NCBI GenBank assembly: GCA_016926265.1
Contig: JAFGOW010000230.1
Span: forward strand, 1 to 36,306
Direction of reading: 5' to 3'
DNA from: Deltaproteobacteria bacterium
GTDB lineage: Bacteria; Desulfobacterota; Desulfuromonadia; Desulfuromonadales; JAAYDE01
DNA length: 36,306 nt
The notes beneath the pieces are model-generated. The model had not been told where the DNA came from. It ran no database searches and was given only the letters and a program-made list of their open reading frames with translations. Position numbers and translations under genes: made by a program. Position 1 is the first letter of the stretch. Each line of letters starts with the position of its first letter. Shown here in pieces: positions 1 through 6,931 of this stretch.

Positions 1-48
1 AAACAGGGCCAGAAACAGAAGGCTAATTACATAGTGCATGAAGTGCAT
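1..48 (-). CDS. Possible start of a membrane or exported protein, cut by window edge
   Basis: On the minus strand an ATG at 48-46 opens a frame that runs off the left edge after 16 codons, reading MHFMHYVISLLFLALF, a hydrophobic stretch that could begin a membrane helix or signal peptide. An AAGG sits six bases upstream of the ATG, a reasonable ribosome-binding site. Only 16 residues are visible, so the product cannot be named. It lies just downstream of a transposase remnant on the same strand and could itself be a chance frame. Confidence 0.3.
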   Translation of the reverse strand, partial: MHFMHYVISLLFLALF

Positions 49-96
49 GGTTTACCTTGTTGCCCCAAAACGGTTTTTTCGGGGGACCGATAAGGG

Positions 97-354
97 CTAT
101 TTTATCGAAGCGTTTGAAGGCTGCCCCCGGCGGCAGAAAGTCGATTCCAGGCCCAGGCGTCGGCAGATTTCTTTTTGCCAGTCGGAAGTGCCGTATGGGG
201 CTTAGCGATCCCGGCATTGTCGGAGCCGCTCCTGTACCATCTCCGTAAAAGGTGGCTCCACGAAACTTCCCCAATTTTCAGGATGCTCACAGGGCAGCGG
301 CAAGGTTATAGTCCTGGCTGTCTTGCCACTGTTCTCACAAAACGAGGTAAGTTT
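97..354 (-). pseudogene. C-terminal remnant of a REP-associated tyrosine (Y1/IS200-like) transposase
   Basis: Translating the minus strand from 354 to the stop at 97-99 gives about 85 codons whose second half fits the tail of REP-associated tyrosine transposases (RAYTs): an LPLP...NW...V..P.TE run, then LRQCRDR, stop, APYG..DW, and RRLGLEST followed by RRGQP. In intact RAYTs the segment around 'RG.P(Y/F)G...W......LGLESTLRPRGRP' closes the protein. Here a TAA at 202-204 interrupts the frame, and the upstream part with the catalytic HUH and Tyr motifs is missing, because the frame is closed by TAA at 355-357. The piece therefore cannot make an active transposase. Known of the family: RAYTs mobilise or maintain short palindromic REP repeats. 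Inference: it is a decayed relic. The match is from memory of the family, not an alignment. Confidence 0.7.
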
Positions 355-475
355 TTAATTCGTAATGCTTATTCTCTCTGCGTCACTGGGCGCCATTGGA
401 CTTTTGCTTTTGAGGTCTTCTTTTCTCTTGGTTCGCAAAAGACTAGATTAAAATGCTATTACCGAATGAACATTG

Positions 476-507
476 ACGAATACCACCAGTTCACTGGTGG
501 TATTCGT
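476..507 (-). repeat. Perfect 14-bp hairpin enclosing the stop codon of the PEP-CTERM gene
   Basis: Arms 476-489 and 494-507 are perfect reverse complements around a four-base loop (490-493). Three of the loop bases are the TGA stop of the minus-strand PEP-CTERM frame, so the last codons (EYHQ) form one arm. No T-run follows on the minus strand, so it is not a classic intrinsic terminator. It could be a 3'-end stabiliser, a rho-related structure, or a REP-like palindrome, given the RAYT remnant 120 bp away. Confidence 0.7.
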
Positions 508-1111
508 TGTTTCTTGACCGTTTTTTGCGGGATGTTACGGTTAGGCCGATCAAACCTGCACCCATGAGCAGCATCGTGGCGGGCTCAGGGACAGGAACGG
601 CGGCATTGAACGCGTCATTGAACTCGAAGTTATCAATGGCATAGCCATCGCCCCAATATCCTGCAATATCATTGAACTCCACATAGGCAATTCCAGCCAT
701 GGCCAGGGAAAGTACCGCGTCACCCGGTGCTTAAGTAACCGTTTCCAACAGTGAGCCATCCGAAGCGAATGCGGACATTGTAATCACATCGATTTCCGTA
801 CCGACACCGTGAAGTATATTATCAATGGAAACGAAGTCGGTTACCGAATCGAAAACAGCCCGGATGATATGGACATCATAATACGCCGTTGAAAGAACCT
901 GAGTCCCATTAAGGGAACGAACCTCAAGAAAACCGAGAAAGGAAGAAAAACAATCATTGCTATCCTCTGCCCCAAAAAAAGTCACACCATCATAGTCCAG
1001 CATCGGGATGTAACCAGACGCTTCATTTTCAAAATCGATGGTGGCAGCCAAGGCAGCGGGAGCCGAGAAAAGACAAAGGACACAAATCGCTAAAATTATT
1101 TTCCTCAACAT
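491..1111 (-). pseudogene. PEP-CTERM sorting-domain exoprotein interrupted by an in-frame TAA
   Basis: The ATG at 1111-1109 has GGAGG five bases upstream and begins a signal peptide (MLRKIILAICVLCLFSAPAALA). The frame runs to a TAA at 731-733 (codon 127). The same frame continues without any shift to a second stop at 491-493, and this second part ends in the PEP-CTERM sorting signal: VPEP, a hydrophobic stretch, then the basic tail SRKKRSRNN. Without the TAA the product would be about 206 residues, normal for small PEP-CTERM proteins, which are exported and processed by an exosortase and often belong to biofilm matrix. The simplest reading is a nonsense mutation that removes the sorting signal. 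Recoding or a sequencing error are alternatives. A longer start (GTG 1117) is possible but has poorer spacing to the Shine-Dalgarno site. Confidence 0.8.
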
Positions 1112-1117
1112 GCTCAC

Positions 1118-1556
1118 CTCCAGATTAGAACAAAAGCAAAAACAAAATTTCCGCGTACGGTCTGAAGCAAGGACGCTGTTTCTCTATTTCGCAGGCCTCT
1201 GGAGGAGCAGGACTTGTCTTTTGATTCCGAGAGTAAAAAGACAAGAGATTGGGAACAGTTTTTCCTCAATTCCACCCGTATGCCTTTTTGGGTCGAACCC
1301 AATCCAACCTCATTCCAGCCCCTTGCACCCGGACAATGGTTTTTTTCAACCCTGCATTTTTAAGTGGACGTATGCCCGCCTGGTACCCCTCCGGATGAAG
1401 TCGAGTTAAAATTCTCCTTTATTTAATAAATGTCAATGATTTTTTGCGACTTATTAACTCATTGATATTTCAACATGAAAAAAATAGTTTATATATTTTC
1501 AACAGGTTAAACACCCGTTGCGTGGCCAAATGCCGTCAATTTTTTTGGTCAAAGGC
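1118..1556. other. Gene-free interval upstream of the PEP-CTERM gene
   Basis: No convincing coding frame. It contains an inverted repeat with 10-bp arms (1213-1222 and 1236-1245, spacer 13) about 100 bp upstream of the PEP-CTERM start, which could be an operator, and an AT-rich stretch around 1410-1500. I saw no convincing sigma-54 GG/GC promoter pair here, although PEP-CTERM genes in some bacteria are controlled by the sigma-54-dependent PrsK/PrsR system. Confidence 0.4.
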
Positions 1557-1582
1557 AAAAAAAAGCGACCCTTCCAGATCGC
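1557..1582 (-). terminator. Probable intrinsic terminator reading leftwards out of the repeat cluster
   Basis: On the minus strand, GCGATC and GGTCGC pair (one G-T) around a six-base loop and are followed by eight T. This would stop transcription entering from the repeat cluster at 1670-2160, where I find no credible protein on that strand. Confidence 0.5.
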
Positions 1583-1781
1583 CTTTTCCGCTGTTTTATA
1601 AAAACCTTCCCTCCCGCTGCCAAGGTCTGAGGTGGGAAAAACTCCTCATTGCCGCAAGTGAGGGGAAAAAACCTGGCTCACGCGAAGACGCGAGGAAAGT
1701 CCAAGGCAAGGCAAAGAAGTGTTTCACGCGGAGGCGCAAAGAACGCAGAGAAAAACAAAAACCAATAGAGAAGGGTGGCTT

Positions 1782-1985
1782 CCTTTGCGCCCTTGGCGTC
1801 TTGAGCGAGTGAAAGGAGCGACCGTTAAAACCTGGTCTTGCCTCACGCAAGGACGCAAAGAGGGGAGAAAAAGAGAAGGGTTTCCTTTGCGCTCTTGGCG
1901 TTCTTGAGCGAGTGAAACGAGCGGGCGGTAAAACCGGGTCTTGCCTCACGCAAAGCCGCGAAGACGCAAAGAAAAACGAAAAGCG
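1782..1985 (+). repeat. Two tandem ~102-bp copies of an inverted-plus-forward repeat pair
   Basis: Positions 1782-1883 and 1884-1985 align with offset 102. Each copy starts with CCTTTGCGCYCTTGGCG, continues through GAGCGAGTGAAA, a GTAAAACC-like spacer and TCTTGCCTCACGCAA, and ends in an A/G-rich tail. Differences are scattered substitutions and small indels, which suggests an old local duplication. Confidence 0.7.
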
Positions 1986-2060
1986 AATAGGGATGAAGGG
2001 GATGGAAATGGATGGTCCACAGTCCCTTGTCAATCGTCATTGGTTGAGATCCTTATTTTC

Positions 2061-2115
2061 TTTTCGTGTCTTTTCGTGGAAAAAACAATGTGTTAGCCAC
2101 GGAAAAACACGAAAA
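2061..2115. repeat. Inverted repeat, 19-bp arms
   Basis: Arms 2061-2079 and 2097-2115 match at 17 of 19 positions when one is reverse-complemented, with a 17-base spacer. Core words are TTTTCGTG and CACGAAAA. This is a second sequence type from the neighbouring 'cacgcaaag' units, but resembles another commonly dispersed 'ccacggaaaacacg' repeat. Confidence 0.65.
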
Positions 2116-2195
2116 AAAATCCTAATACCTGGCTCACGCGAAGCCGCGACGGCGCGAGTTGCGAAAAGATGTTTGGTTTCTCATGCGCTCCAGGG

Positions 2196-2227
2196 TTATA
2201 CTCTCTTTATTCCAAAAGAGAGTATAA
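2196..2227 (+). promoter_or_regulatory. Perfect 13-bp inverted repeat just ahead of the GSU2403-family gene (operator-like)
   Basis: Arms 2196-2208 and 2215-2227 are exact reverse complements (TTATACTCTCTTT and its complement) around a six-base loop. The right arm ends one base before the GGAGAAGG ribosome-binding region (2229-2236) of the gene starting at 2239. No T-run follows. The position suits a repressor operator or a 5' hairpin controlling translation. The gene's product or an unlinked regulator could bind it. Confidence 0.6.
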
Positions 2228-2238
2228 CGGAGAAGGCC

Positions 2239-3309
2239 ATGTCTGAAATCCCCCTGGTTACCCAAACTCTGTATGCCGAACTGGTTGATCAGCTGGTCCT
2301 GTGGGAGACACAGCGCTCTATTGGCTCTTTGTCGGGCGGGTTTGTTTCCAAGGAGGTTAAGGGAAAGAAATATTATTATTTTCAGCATTTCTTGCCCGGC
2401 GGAGAGCGCACCCAGACCTATGTCGGCCAGGCCGGCCCGGAAATGGATTCCCTTGTTGAAAAATACAAAAAGGAACGACCTGATTTCATTGCCGATCAGG
2501 AAAATATCCAACAGTTGTGCGCCCAACTCCGGGCCGGCGGGGCTATAACTGCGAGTCATGCCCATGTCAGGGTCTTGCAGGCCTTGGCGGATGCCGGTGT
2601 TTTCCGTATCGGCGGGGTGTTGGTCGGAACCCAGGCCTTTGCCGCCATGGGCAATATTCTTGGCGAACGTTGGGAATCGCGGGGCATCGAGACCCAGGAT
2701 GTTGATATCGCATGGGAACTGGGCCTGGCCTTGGCCGTTCCCGAACTGCCGGAGGCCGATGTTCCAAAGACCCTCGAACAATTGAAAATGGGTTTTTTCC
2801 CTGTCCCCCCCTTAGACCCCAGAAATCCGTCCACTTCCTTCAAGGTGCGCAAGAGCGCCCTGCGGGTGGATATTCTGACCCCAATGGGCAAAATCCAAAG
2901 TGACCGGCCGATCTATCTGCCGCGATTGCGAACCGCCGGCCAAGCCCTGAAGTACCTGGACTATCTGATTGAAACCCCTTCCCAGGCGGCACTGATCAAC
3001 TCAACGGGGGTTCTGGTGAACATCCCTGATCCTGCCCGTTTTGCCTTTCACAAACTGGTGGTTTCTCAAGAGCGCCCTGTTGTGGAACAGGTCAAAAAGC
3101 ACAAGGATTTAAAACAGGCAGCCCTTTTGTTTGCGGTTCTCCTGGAAAAAAGGCCAGGGGATATTCACGCCGCATGGGATGCCTTGACGGGGCGTGGAAG
3201 CTCTTGGATAAAAAAAGCCAGGCAAGGGTTCAACGATATGAAAAAGCAGTATCCGGGCACTCCGGATATTTCCAAGTTTTCCGAGGAAAGTTTTGACCCG
3301 AGTCAGTAA
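2239..3309 (+). CDS. GSU2403-family nucleotidyltransferase-fold protein
   Basis: A 356-residue protein resembling the GSU2403 family (predicted nucleotidyltransferase fold, NTP_transf_8 type) first named in Geobacter sulfurreducens. The start ATG at 2239 follows GGAGAAGG; the frame is open further upstream only because it runs through repeats. Visible fold motifs are GVLVGTQAF near residues 125-133 (the G-S/T of the NTP-binding loop), QDVDIAW near 153-159 (the two metal-binding acidic residues) and RVDIL near 210 (third acidic residue). The N-terminal 80 residues (KYYYFQHFLPGG...YVG) look like a small beta-rich domain. Substrate is unknown. The fold is shared with AbiEii-type toxins, so a toxin or RNA-modifying role is possible but unproven. 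No antitoxin-like partner precedes it; the 57-residue gene at 3482 lies 172 bp downstream. Confidence 0.75.
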   Translation: MSEIPLVTQTLYAELVDQLVLWETQRSIGSLSGGFVSKEVKGKKYYYFQHFLPGGERTQTYVGQAGPEMDSLVEKYKKERPDFIADQENIQQLCAQLRAGGAITASHAHVRVLQALADAGVFRIGGVLVGTQAFAAMGNILGERWESRGIETQDVDIAWELGLALAVPELPEADVPKTLEQLKMGFFPVPPLDPRNPSTSFKVRKSALRVDILTPMGKIQSDRPIYLPRLRTAGQALKYLDYLIETPSQAALINSTGVLVNIPDPARFAFHKLVVSQERPVVEQVKKHKDLKQAALLFAVLLEKRPGDIHAAWDALTGRGSSWIKKARQGFNDMKKQYPGTPDISKFSEESFDPSQ

Positions 3310-3481
3310 TGAGCATCCAGGGGTACAGGCCACCTTACCGCAGCCGCACTTGGCGGGCCAAAGCCCCAGGCCCAGGCGGCAGGCGGGCAACGGCGGAGAA
3401 TTTGATTCCAGCCGATTCTTCACTAGAATGAAAGATATAGGGAAAAATCGTATCCACTCAAAGAATCAGGGGAGGTGGATC

Positions 3482-3655
3482 ATGACTCAAGCCCGCTTCA
3501 CTCCGGAAGAAAAAGAGATCATGGCGGAGGTTTTGGCAGGGGCGATCTCCGATCTGAGTTCGGAGATCAGCCACACCGATCTGCTGGAGTTCAGGGAGGG
3601 CCTGAAGGAGAGGAAGCAGCGGCTCCTGGCCTGCCTGGAAAAACTGAAGCACTGA
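3482..3655 (+). CDS. Small conserved-looking protein, 57 residues
   Basis: ATG at 3482 is preceded by a strong GGGGAGGTGGATC ribosome-binding site. The product is charged and helical: TPEEKEIMAEVLAGAISDL, then a region with TDLLEFREGLKERKQRL, with no membrane segment, no cysteine-based metal site and no signal peptide. The pattern (EEK..., DL..EI..TD..EFRE.LK.RK..L) recalls short uncharacterised proteins annotated in Desulfuromonadia, but I cannot name a family. The good Shine-Dalgarno site and protein-like composition support a real gene. It stands alone, convergent with the pfk operon. Confidence 0.65.
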   Translation: MTQARFTPEEKEIMAEVLAGAISDLSSEISHTDLLEFREGLKERKQRLLACLEKLKH

Positions 3656-3663
3656 TCCCACGC

Positions 3664-3699
3664 AAAAAAAATACCGGCGCCTGGTTGTCCAGACGCCGG
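3664..3699 (-). terminator. Intrinsic terminator of the HIT-exbB-exbD-ROK-pfk operon
   Basis: On the minus strand an 11-bp GC-rich stem (3674-3684 with 3689-3699, one mismatch, four-base loop) is followed directly by A then eight T (complement of 3664-3671). It lies 28 bp past the pfk stop codon. Confidence 0.8.
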
Positions 3700-3726
3700 C
3701 GCCTTCAGAAAAATCTTGAAACAGGG

Positions 3727-4815
3727 TCAGCGGCCCAGCGAGATTCCCAACTCCTCGGCGGCTTCGATCAGATCGCCGTGGGGATCCACCAGGTTGAGGG
3801 ATTCGACCGCCTCGTCGATATCGACCGCAATCACGGACCGGCCCCCCAAGGCCACCATCTTCCCGAATTCCCCCTTTTCGATCAGCTTGACCGCATGGAC
3901 TCCAAACCGGGAACTTAAAATCCGGTCGAAGGGGCAAGGGGTGCCGCCGCGCTGGACATGCCCCAGCACCACGACCCGGCTTTCGGTGTGGAGCGCCTCG
4001 GCCAATTGCCGCGAGACCACCTCGCCGATCCCGCCCAGCCTGGCAATCCCGTAGTTTTGTTCGGCGGTAGCCCGCACCACGACCTCCCCTTCCACGGCAT
4101 GAGCGCCCTCGGACACCACCACCAGGGAAAACTTCCGGCCGATGCGGCGCCGCAGCCGCAGGCTCTGGCAGACCTTGTCGATCTGGTACGGGATCTCCGG
4201 GATCAGGATGACGTCGGCGCCGCCGGCAATTCCCGACTCCAGGGCGATCCAGCCGGCATTGCGGCCCATGACCTCGACCACGAGCACCCGGTGGTGGCTT
4301 TCCGCGGTGGTCAGCAGCCGGTCGAGGGCCTCGGTGACGATCTCCACGGCGGTGCTGTAGCCGAAGGTGACGTCGGTGCCCCGCAGGTCGTTGTCGATGG
4401 TCTTGGGCACCCCGATCACCGGCACCCCCAGTTCGCAGAGGCGCTTGCCGATCTTGAGGGTGCCGTCCCCGCCCACGGCGATGAGGGCCTCAATCCCGAG
4501 CCGCCGGCAGTTTTCCACCACCTGGCCGGAGACATCGACCATCTCCACGCCATCCCCCTTTTTGACCGGAAAGGAAAAGGGGTTGCCGCGATTGCTGGTG
4601 CCGAGGATGGTCCCCCCGCGGGAGAGAATCCCCTTCACATTGGCCACTTCCAGCTTCAGGGTGCGCGGCTCCCCGACCAGGCCGTCGAATCCGTCGCGGA
4701 TCCCCAAAACCTCCCATCCCCTTTGAACCACCGCCGCAATGACGACGCCGCGGATGACGGCATTGAGACCGGGACAGTCGCCGCCGCCGGTCAGGATCGC
4801 TATTCTCTTCGCCAT
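3727..4815 (-). CDS. pfkA: 6-phosphofructokinase
   Basis: A 362-residue PFK-A family enzyme phosphorylating fructose 6-phosphate in glycolysis. Visible motifs: nucleotide/phosphate loop TGGGDCPGLNAVIRG (residues 9-23), GGDGT (115-119), PKTIDND (137-143, catalytic Asp 141), EVMGR and HVQRGG. The residue equivalent to E. coli Gly104 is Gly118, which favours ATP as donor, while the equivalent of Gly124 is Lys138, the choice seen in PPi-dependent and group III enzymes. The combination GGDGT plus PKTIDND is known from ATP-dependent group III PFKs such as actinomycete enzymes, so ATP is the likelier donor. I chose the second of two nearby ATGs (4815) because it is six bases from GGGGAGG; 4821 is the alternative. 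It is the last gene of its operon, 27 bp after the ROK kinase. Confidence 0.93.
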   Translation of the reverse strand: MAKRIAILTGGGDCPGLNAVIRGVVIAAVVQRGWEVLGIRDGFDGLVGEPRTLKLEVANVKGILSRGGTILGTSNRGNPFSFPVKKGDGVEMVDVSGQVVENCRRLGIEALIAVGGDGTLKIGKRLCELGVPVIGVPKTIDNDLRGTDVTFGYSTAVEIVTEALDRLLTTAESHHRVLVVEVMGRNAGWIALESGIAGGADVILIPEIPYQIDKVCQSLRLRRRIGRKFSLVVVSEGAHAVEGEVVVRATAEQNYGIARLGGIGEVVSRQLAEALHTESRVVVLGHVQRGGTPCPFDRILSSRFGVHAVKLIEKGEFGKMVALGGRSVIAVDIDEAVESLNLVDPHGDLIEAAEELGISLGR

Positions 4816-4842
4816 TTCCATCCTCCCCGCAAAAAGCCGAAC

Positions 4843-5832
4843 TTAGGTGGAATTGTCCTCAAAACCGCCATCCCCGGCCAACAGATCGTCATGGGCCAGC
4901 AGCGCCGCGCCCAGAATCCCCGCCTCCTCACCCAGTTCCCCTCGCACAATCTTCATGCGCCGGAAAGGAATGTCGAAGGCGCGGCTTTTCATCTCTTTTT
5001 CCAGCCAGGGCCGGATCAGATCGAGGCTTTCCGCCGGCCCGCCGGTGATGACGACCCCGTCCAGGTTGAGCAGATTGGCGACGCTGGCCAGCACCTGCCC
5101 CAACCGCTCACCGGCCTCGCGGAAGGCTTTAAGGGCCACCGCGTCGCCGCCGCGGGCCGCTTCGGAAACCTGCAGCGAGGTGACTTCTTCCCGCTGCAAC
5201 GCGGCCAGGACGCTGTTTTCTCCCCGCTCCAGGCAATCGAGAACGGTGCGAACGATGCCGGTGGCCGAGGCGTACTGTTCCAGGCATCCCCGGCTGCCGC
5301 ACCGGCACTCGCGCCCCTCGGGCTCGACGACGAAATGGCCGATCTCCCCGGCGGAGCCGTCGGAGCCCTTCCAGAGCCGCTTTTCCAGAATCAGCCCGCC
5401 CCCGACCCCGGTTCCCAGGGTAATGGTCAGAAAAGAGGAAAATAAACGTCCGGCTCCGAACCGGGCTTCCCCCCAGGCAATGGCGTTGGCATCGTTGGCG
5501 ATCAGGGTCGGCAGGGAAAACTGTTTGCGGATGGCTGCCGCCAGGGGAAAACCGTTGAGGGGGGCAAGGTTGGGGGAGACGGTGACGATCCCGGAGGAAC
5601 TGATGACGCCGGCCGCGCCCATCCCCAGGGCGGTCACGGTGAGATTTTCCTTGGCGGCGTAGGTGATCAGATCGTCGCAGAGCCGGAACAGGCGCCCCAG
5701 AAAAAAGTCGCGCCCCTCGTACATTTTGGTCGGCACCTTGTTCAGCAGCAGGATCTCCCCGGCCAGGGAGACCAGGGCCGCCCGGCAGTTGGTGCCGCCG
5801 AGATCGATGCCGATAAGGACTTCTCCGCTCAT
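4843..5832 (-). CDS. ROK-family sugar kinase (probable glucokinase)
   Basis: A 329-residue ROK kinase, likely phosphorylating glucose or a related hexose with ATP. Motifs: phosphate loop IDLGGTNCRAAL (9-20), NDANAIAWGEARFGAG with the catalytic Asp at 114, TLGTGVGGG (138-146), EIGH (163-166), and the ROK zinc site with Cys176, Cys178 and Cys183 in GRECRCGSRGCLE. The ATG at 5832 overlaps the TGA of exbD (ATGA), indicating translational coupling; an upstream in-frame start at 5853 would overlap exbD more and lacks support. pfk follows 27 bp downstream, giving sugar phosphorylation and the committed glycolytic step in one transcript. ROK repressors carry an N-terminal HTH; none is present, so this is an enzyme. 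Exact sugar specificity cannot be read from sequence. Confidence 0.9.
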   Translation of the reverse strand: MSGEVLIGIDLGGTNCRAALVSLAGEILLLNKVPTKMYEGRDFFLGRLFRLCDDLITYAAKENLTVTALGMGAAGVISSSGIVTVSPNLAPLNGFPLAAAIRKQFSLPTLIANDANAIAWGEARFGAGRLFSSFLTITLGTGVGGGLILEKRLWKGSDGSAGEIGHFVVEPEGRECRCGSRGCLEQYASATGIVRTVLDCLERGENSVLAALQREEVTSLQVSEAARGGDAVALKAFREAGERLGQVLASVANLLNLDGVVITGGPAESLDLIRPWLEKEMKSRAFDIPFRRMKIVRGELGEEAGILGAALLAHDDLLAGDGGFEDNST

Positions 5833-6257
5833 GGCTTCGGTTCCCGCTCCCATTCGGTGCCGATGGCCAGCTTGCCGAACCCCGCTTCCCTGGCCAGATC
5901 CATCAGTTCCACCACCCGACCATGGCGGGCATCGCGGTCAGCCAGTAGCAGAAAGGTCATTTTTTCGGCCTCGCCACGGTAATATTTGAGCAACGTGGCC
6001 ACTTCCGTGAGGGTAACGGGATTGGGCTGGCCCCGGTCGTGATGAAAGATCGCGCCTTCCGCCGAAACCGAAAAACGGATTTCCTTCGCTTCCCTGGGAA
6101 TTGCCTGGGCGGAGGAGCGCGGGAGTTTGATGGAGATGCCCGGCGTTTCGACGAAGGTGGTGGAGATCATGAAAAAGATCAGCAGCAGGAAGACCACATC
6201 CACCATCGGGGTCAGGTCGATCTTGGGTTCTTCCGATTTCTGGCGCAGAAAACCCAT
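5829..6257 (-). CDS. exbD: ExbD/TolR-family proton channel subunit
   Basis: A 142-residue inner-membrane protein with the ExbD layout: short cytoplasmic N-terminus, PKIDLTPMVDVVFLLLIFFM as the single membrane helix (about 18-37) with the essential helix Asp at position 20, and a periplasmic domain of about 100 residues. With ExbB it forms the proton-driven motor that energises TonB-dependent outer-membrane receptors, or Tol-Pal in the TolR case. GAGGTAGG lies 9 bases upstream inside the end of exbB; the two genes are 6 bp apart. No tonB, tolA or receptor is in the window, so which system it serves is open. Its stop overlaps the start of the ROK kinase. Confidence 0.93.
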   Translation of the reverse strand: MGFLRQKSEEPKIDLTPMVDVVFLLLIFFMISTTFVETPGISIKLPRSSAQAIPREAKEIRFSVSAEGAIFHHDRGQPNPVTLTEVATLLKYYRGEAEKMTFLLLADRDARHGRVVELMDLAREAGFGKLAIGTEWEREPKP

Positions 6258-6263
6258 CGGAGC

Positions 6264-6863
6264 CTACCTCGACAGCAGATTGACAAGATGCATGGAATGT
6301 TCTTCCATCTCCAGGGTGATCAGGGCCGCGCGGCTGGAGAGGTAACGGTGAAGCAGGATGACGGGGATGGCGACCGAAAGCCCCGCCGCGGTGGTCAGCA
6401 GCGCTTGCGAGATGCCCCCTCCCAAGGTGGCCGGGGTGCCGACCCCCTGGACGGCGATCACGTTGAAGGCCTGGATCATCCCCAGCACCGTCCCCAACAG
6501 GCCGAGCAGCGGAGAAAGGGTGGCGATGGTGCTCAGCAGGCCCAGATAGCGGTTGACGAAAACCGCCTCCCGGGAACCGACCTCCTCCACCTCCTGCTTG
6601 AGTTGATCCCGGGATTTCCCGAAGGATTTCAACGCCGCCAGATAAATCCGGGCGAGCGGGTTTTGGGAACCGAGGCAAAGCGTTTCGGCTTCGCTGCGTT
6701 CACCTTTCGAGACCAGGTTGTCGATCCGGCCCGCCAGCAGCTGGTACTCCCGGCGCACCCTTGAAAAAACCCAGAGCCGCTCCAAAAAGATCCCCACCGC
6801 CAGCACCGAGCAGAAGGCGATCACATACAGGAGCGGACCCCCTTTGTCGAAAATCTCCATCAT
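6264..6863 (-). CDS. exbB: MotA/TolQ/ExbB-family proton channel protein
   Basis: A 199-residue inner-membrane protein with three predicted helices: about 12-30 (LLYVIAFCSVLAVGIFLE), about 107-130 (LGLLSTIATLSPLLGLLGTVLGMI) and about 150-175 (QALLTTAAGLSVAIPVILLH). The segments SPLLGLLGTV and TTAAGLSVAIP are typical of the ExbB/TolQ channel. Together with the following exbD it would form the proton channel subcomplex. Two ATG codons in tandem (6863, 6860) are possible starts, with AAGGG 12 bases upstream. It follows the HIT gene by 68 bp on the same strand, and I see no promoter in that gap, so it is probably part of the same operon. Confidence 0.92.
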   Translation of the reverse strand: MMEIFDKGGPLLYVIAFCSVLAVGIFLERLWVFSRVRREYQLLAGRIDNLVSKGERSEAETLCLGSQNPLARIYLAALKSFGKSRDQLKQEVEEVGSREAVFVNRYLGLLSTIATLSPLLGLLGTVLGMIQAFNVIAVQGVGTPATLGGGISQALLTTAAGLSVAIPVILLHRYLSSRAALITLEMEEHSMHLVNLLSR

Positions 6864-6931
6864 CTGACGTTTACCCTTTCAACGCCCGCCGGGACAGCCG
6901 CCCATCGGACCCAAACCCGCCGCAGGGCGGA

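Larger units (their letters stand above)
1670..2160. repeat. Cluster of dispersed 'cacgcaaagacgc' repeats in both orientations
   Basis: At least seven imperfect copies of a 25-35 base unit occur in under 500 bp. Forward copies (core CACGCRAAGRCGC) lie near 1677-1696, 1722-1745, 1843-1863, 1944-1971 and 2134-2158. Inverted copies (core TTTGCGCYCTTGGCG, ending GAGTGAAA) lie at 1782-1814 and 1884-1917. Forward and inverted units alternate, so transcripts could fold into long stems. Frames through such repeats are open by chance and give Arg/Ser-rich pseudo-proteins. Similar intergenic repeats are common in Desulfuromonadia and other phyla, from general knowledge. Their mobiliser is not something I can identify here. 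Confidence 0.75.

Noticed and set aside
1944-1971. GACGCAAAGCC-like words resembling a cyclic-di-GMP-I riboswitch core
   Set aside because: They belong to the dispersed repeat units. The P1/P2/P3 stems and tetraloop-receptor parts of the riboswitch are absent.
1596-2033. Open frame of 145 codons on the minus strand
   Set aside because: It runs through the 'cacgcaaag' repeat cluster, has Arg/Ser/Phe-rich low-quality sequence with internally repeated phrases, and no ribosome-binding site. Such frames arise whenever these repeats are translated.
1912-2238. Upstream extension of the GSU2403-family frame
   Set aside because: The extension translates repeats. The ATG at 2239 has GGAGAAGG and sits after the operator palindrome.
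3958-5445. 495-codon plus-strand frame opposite pfk and the ROK kinase
   Set aside because: High-GC antisense shadow, rich in Pro/Ala/Gly/His, lying opposite two clearly recognised enzymes.
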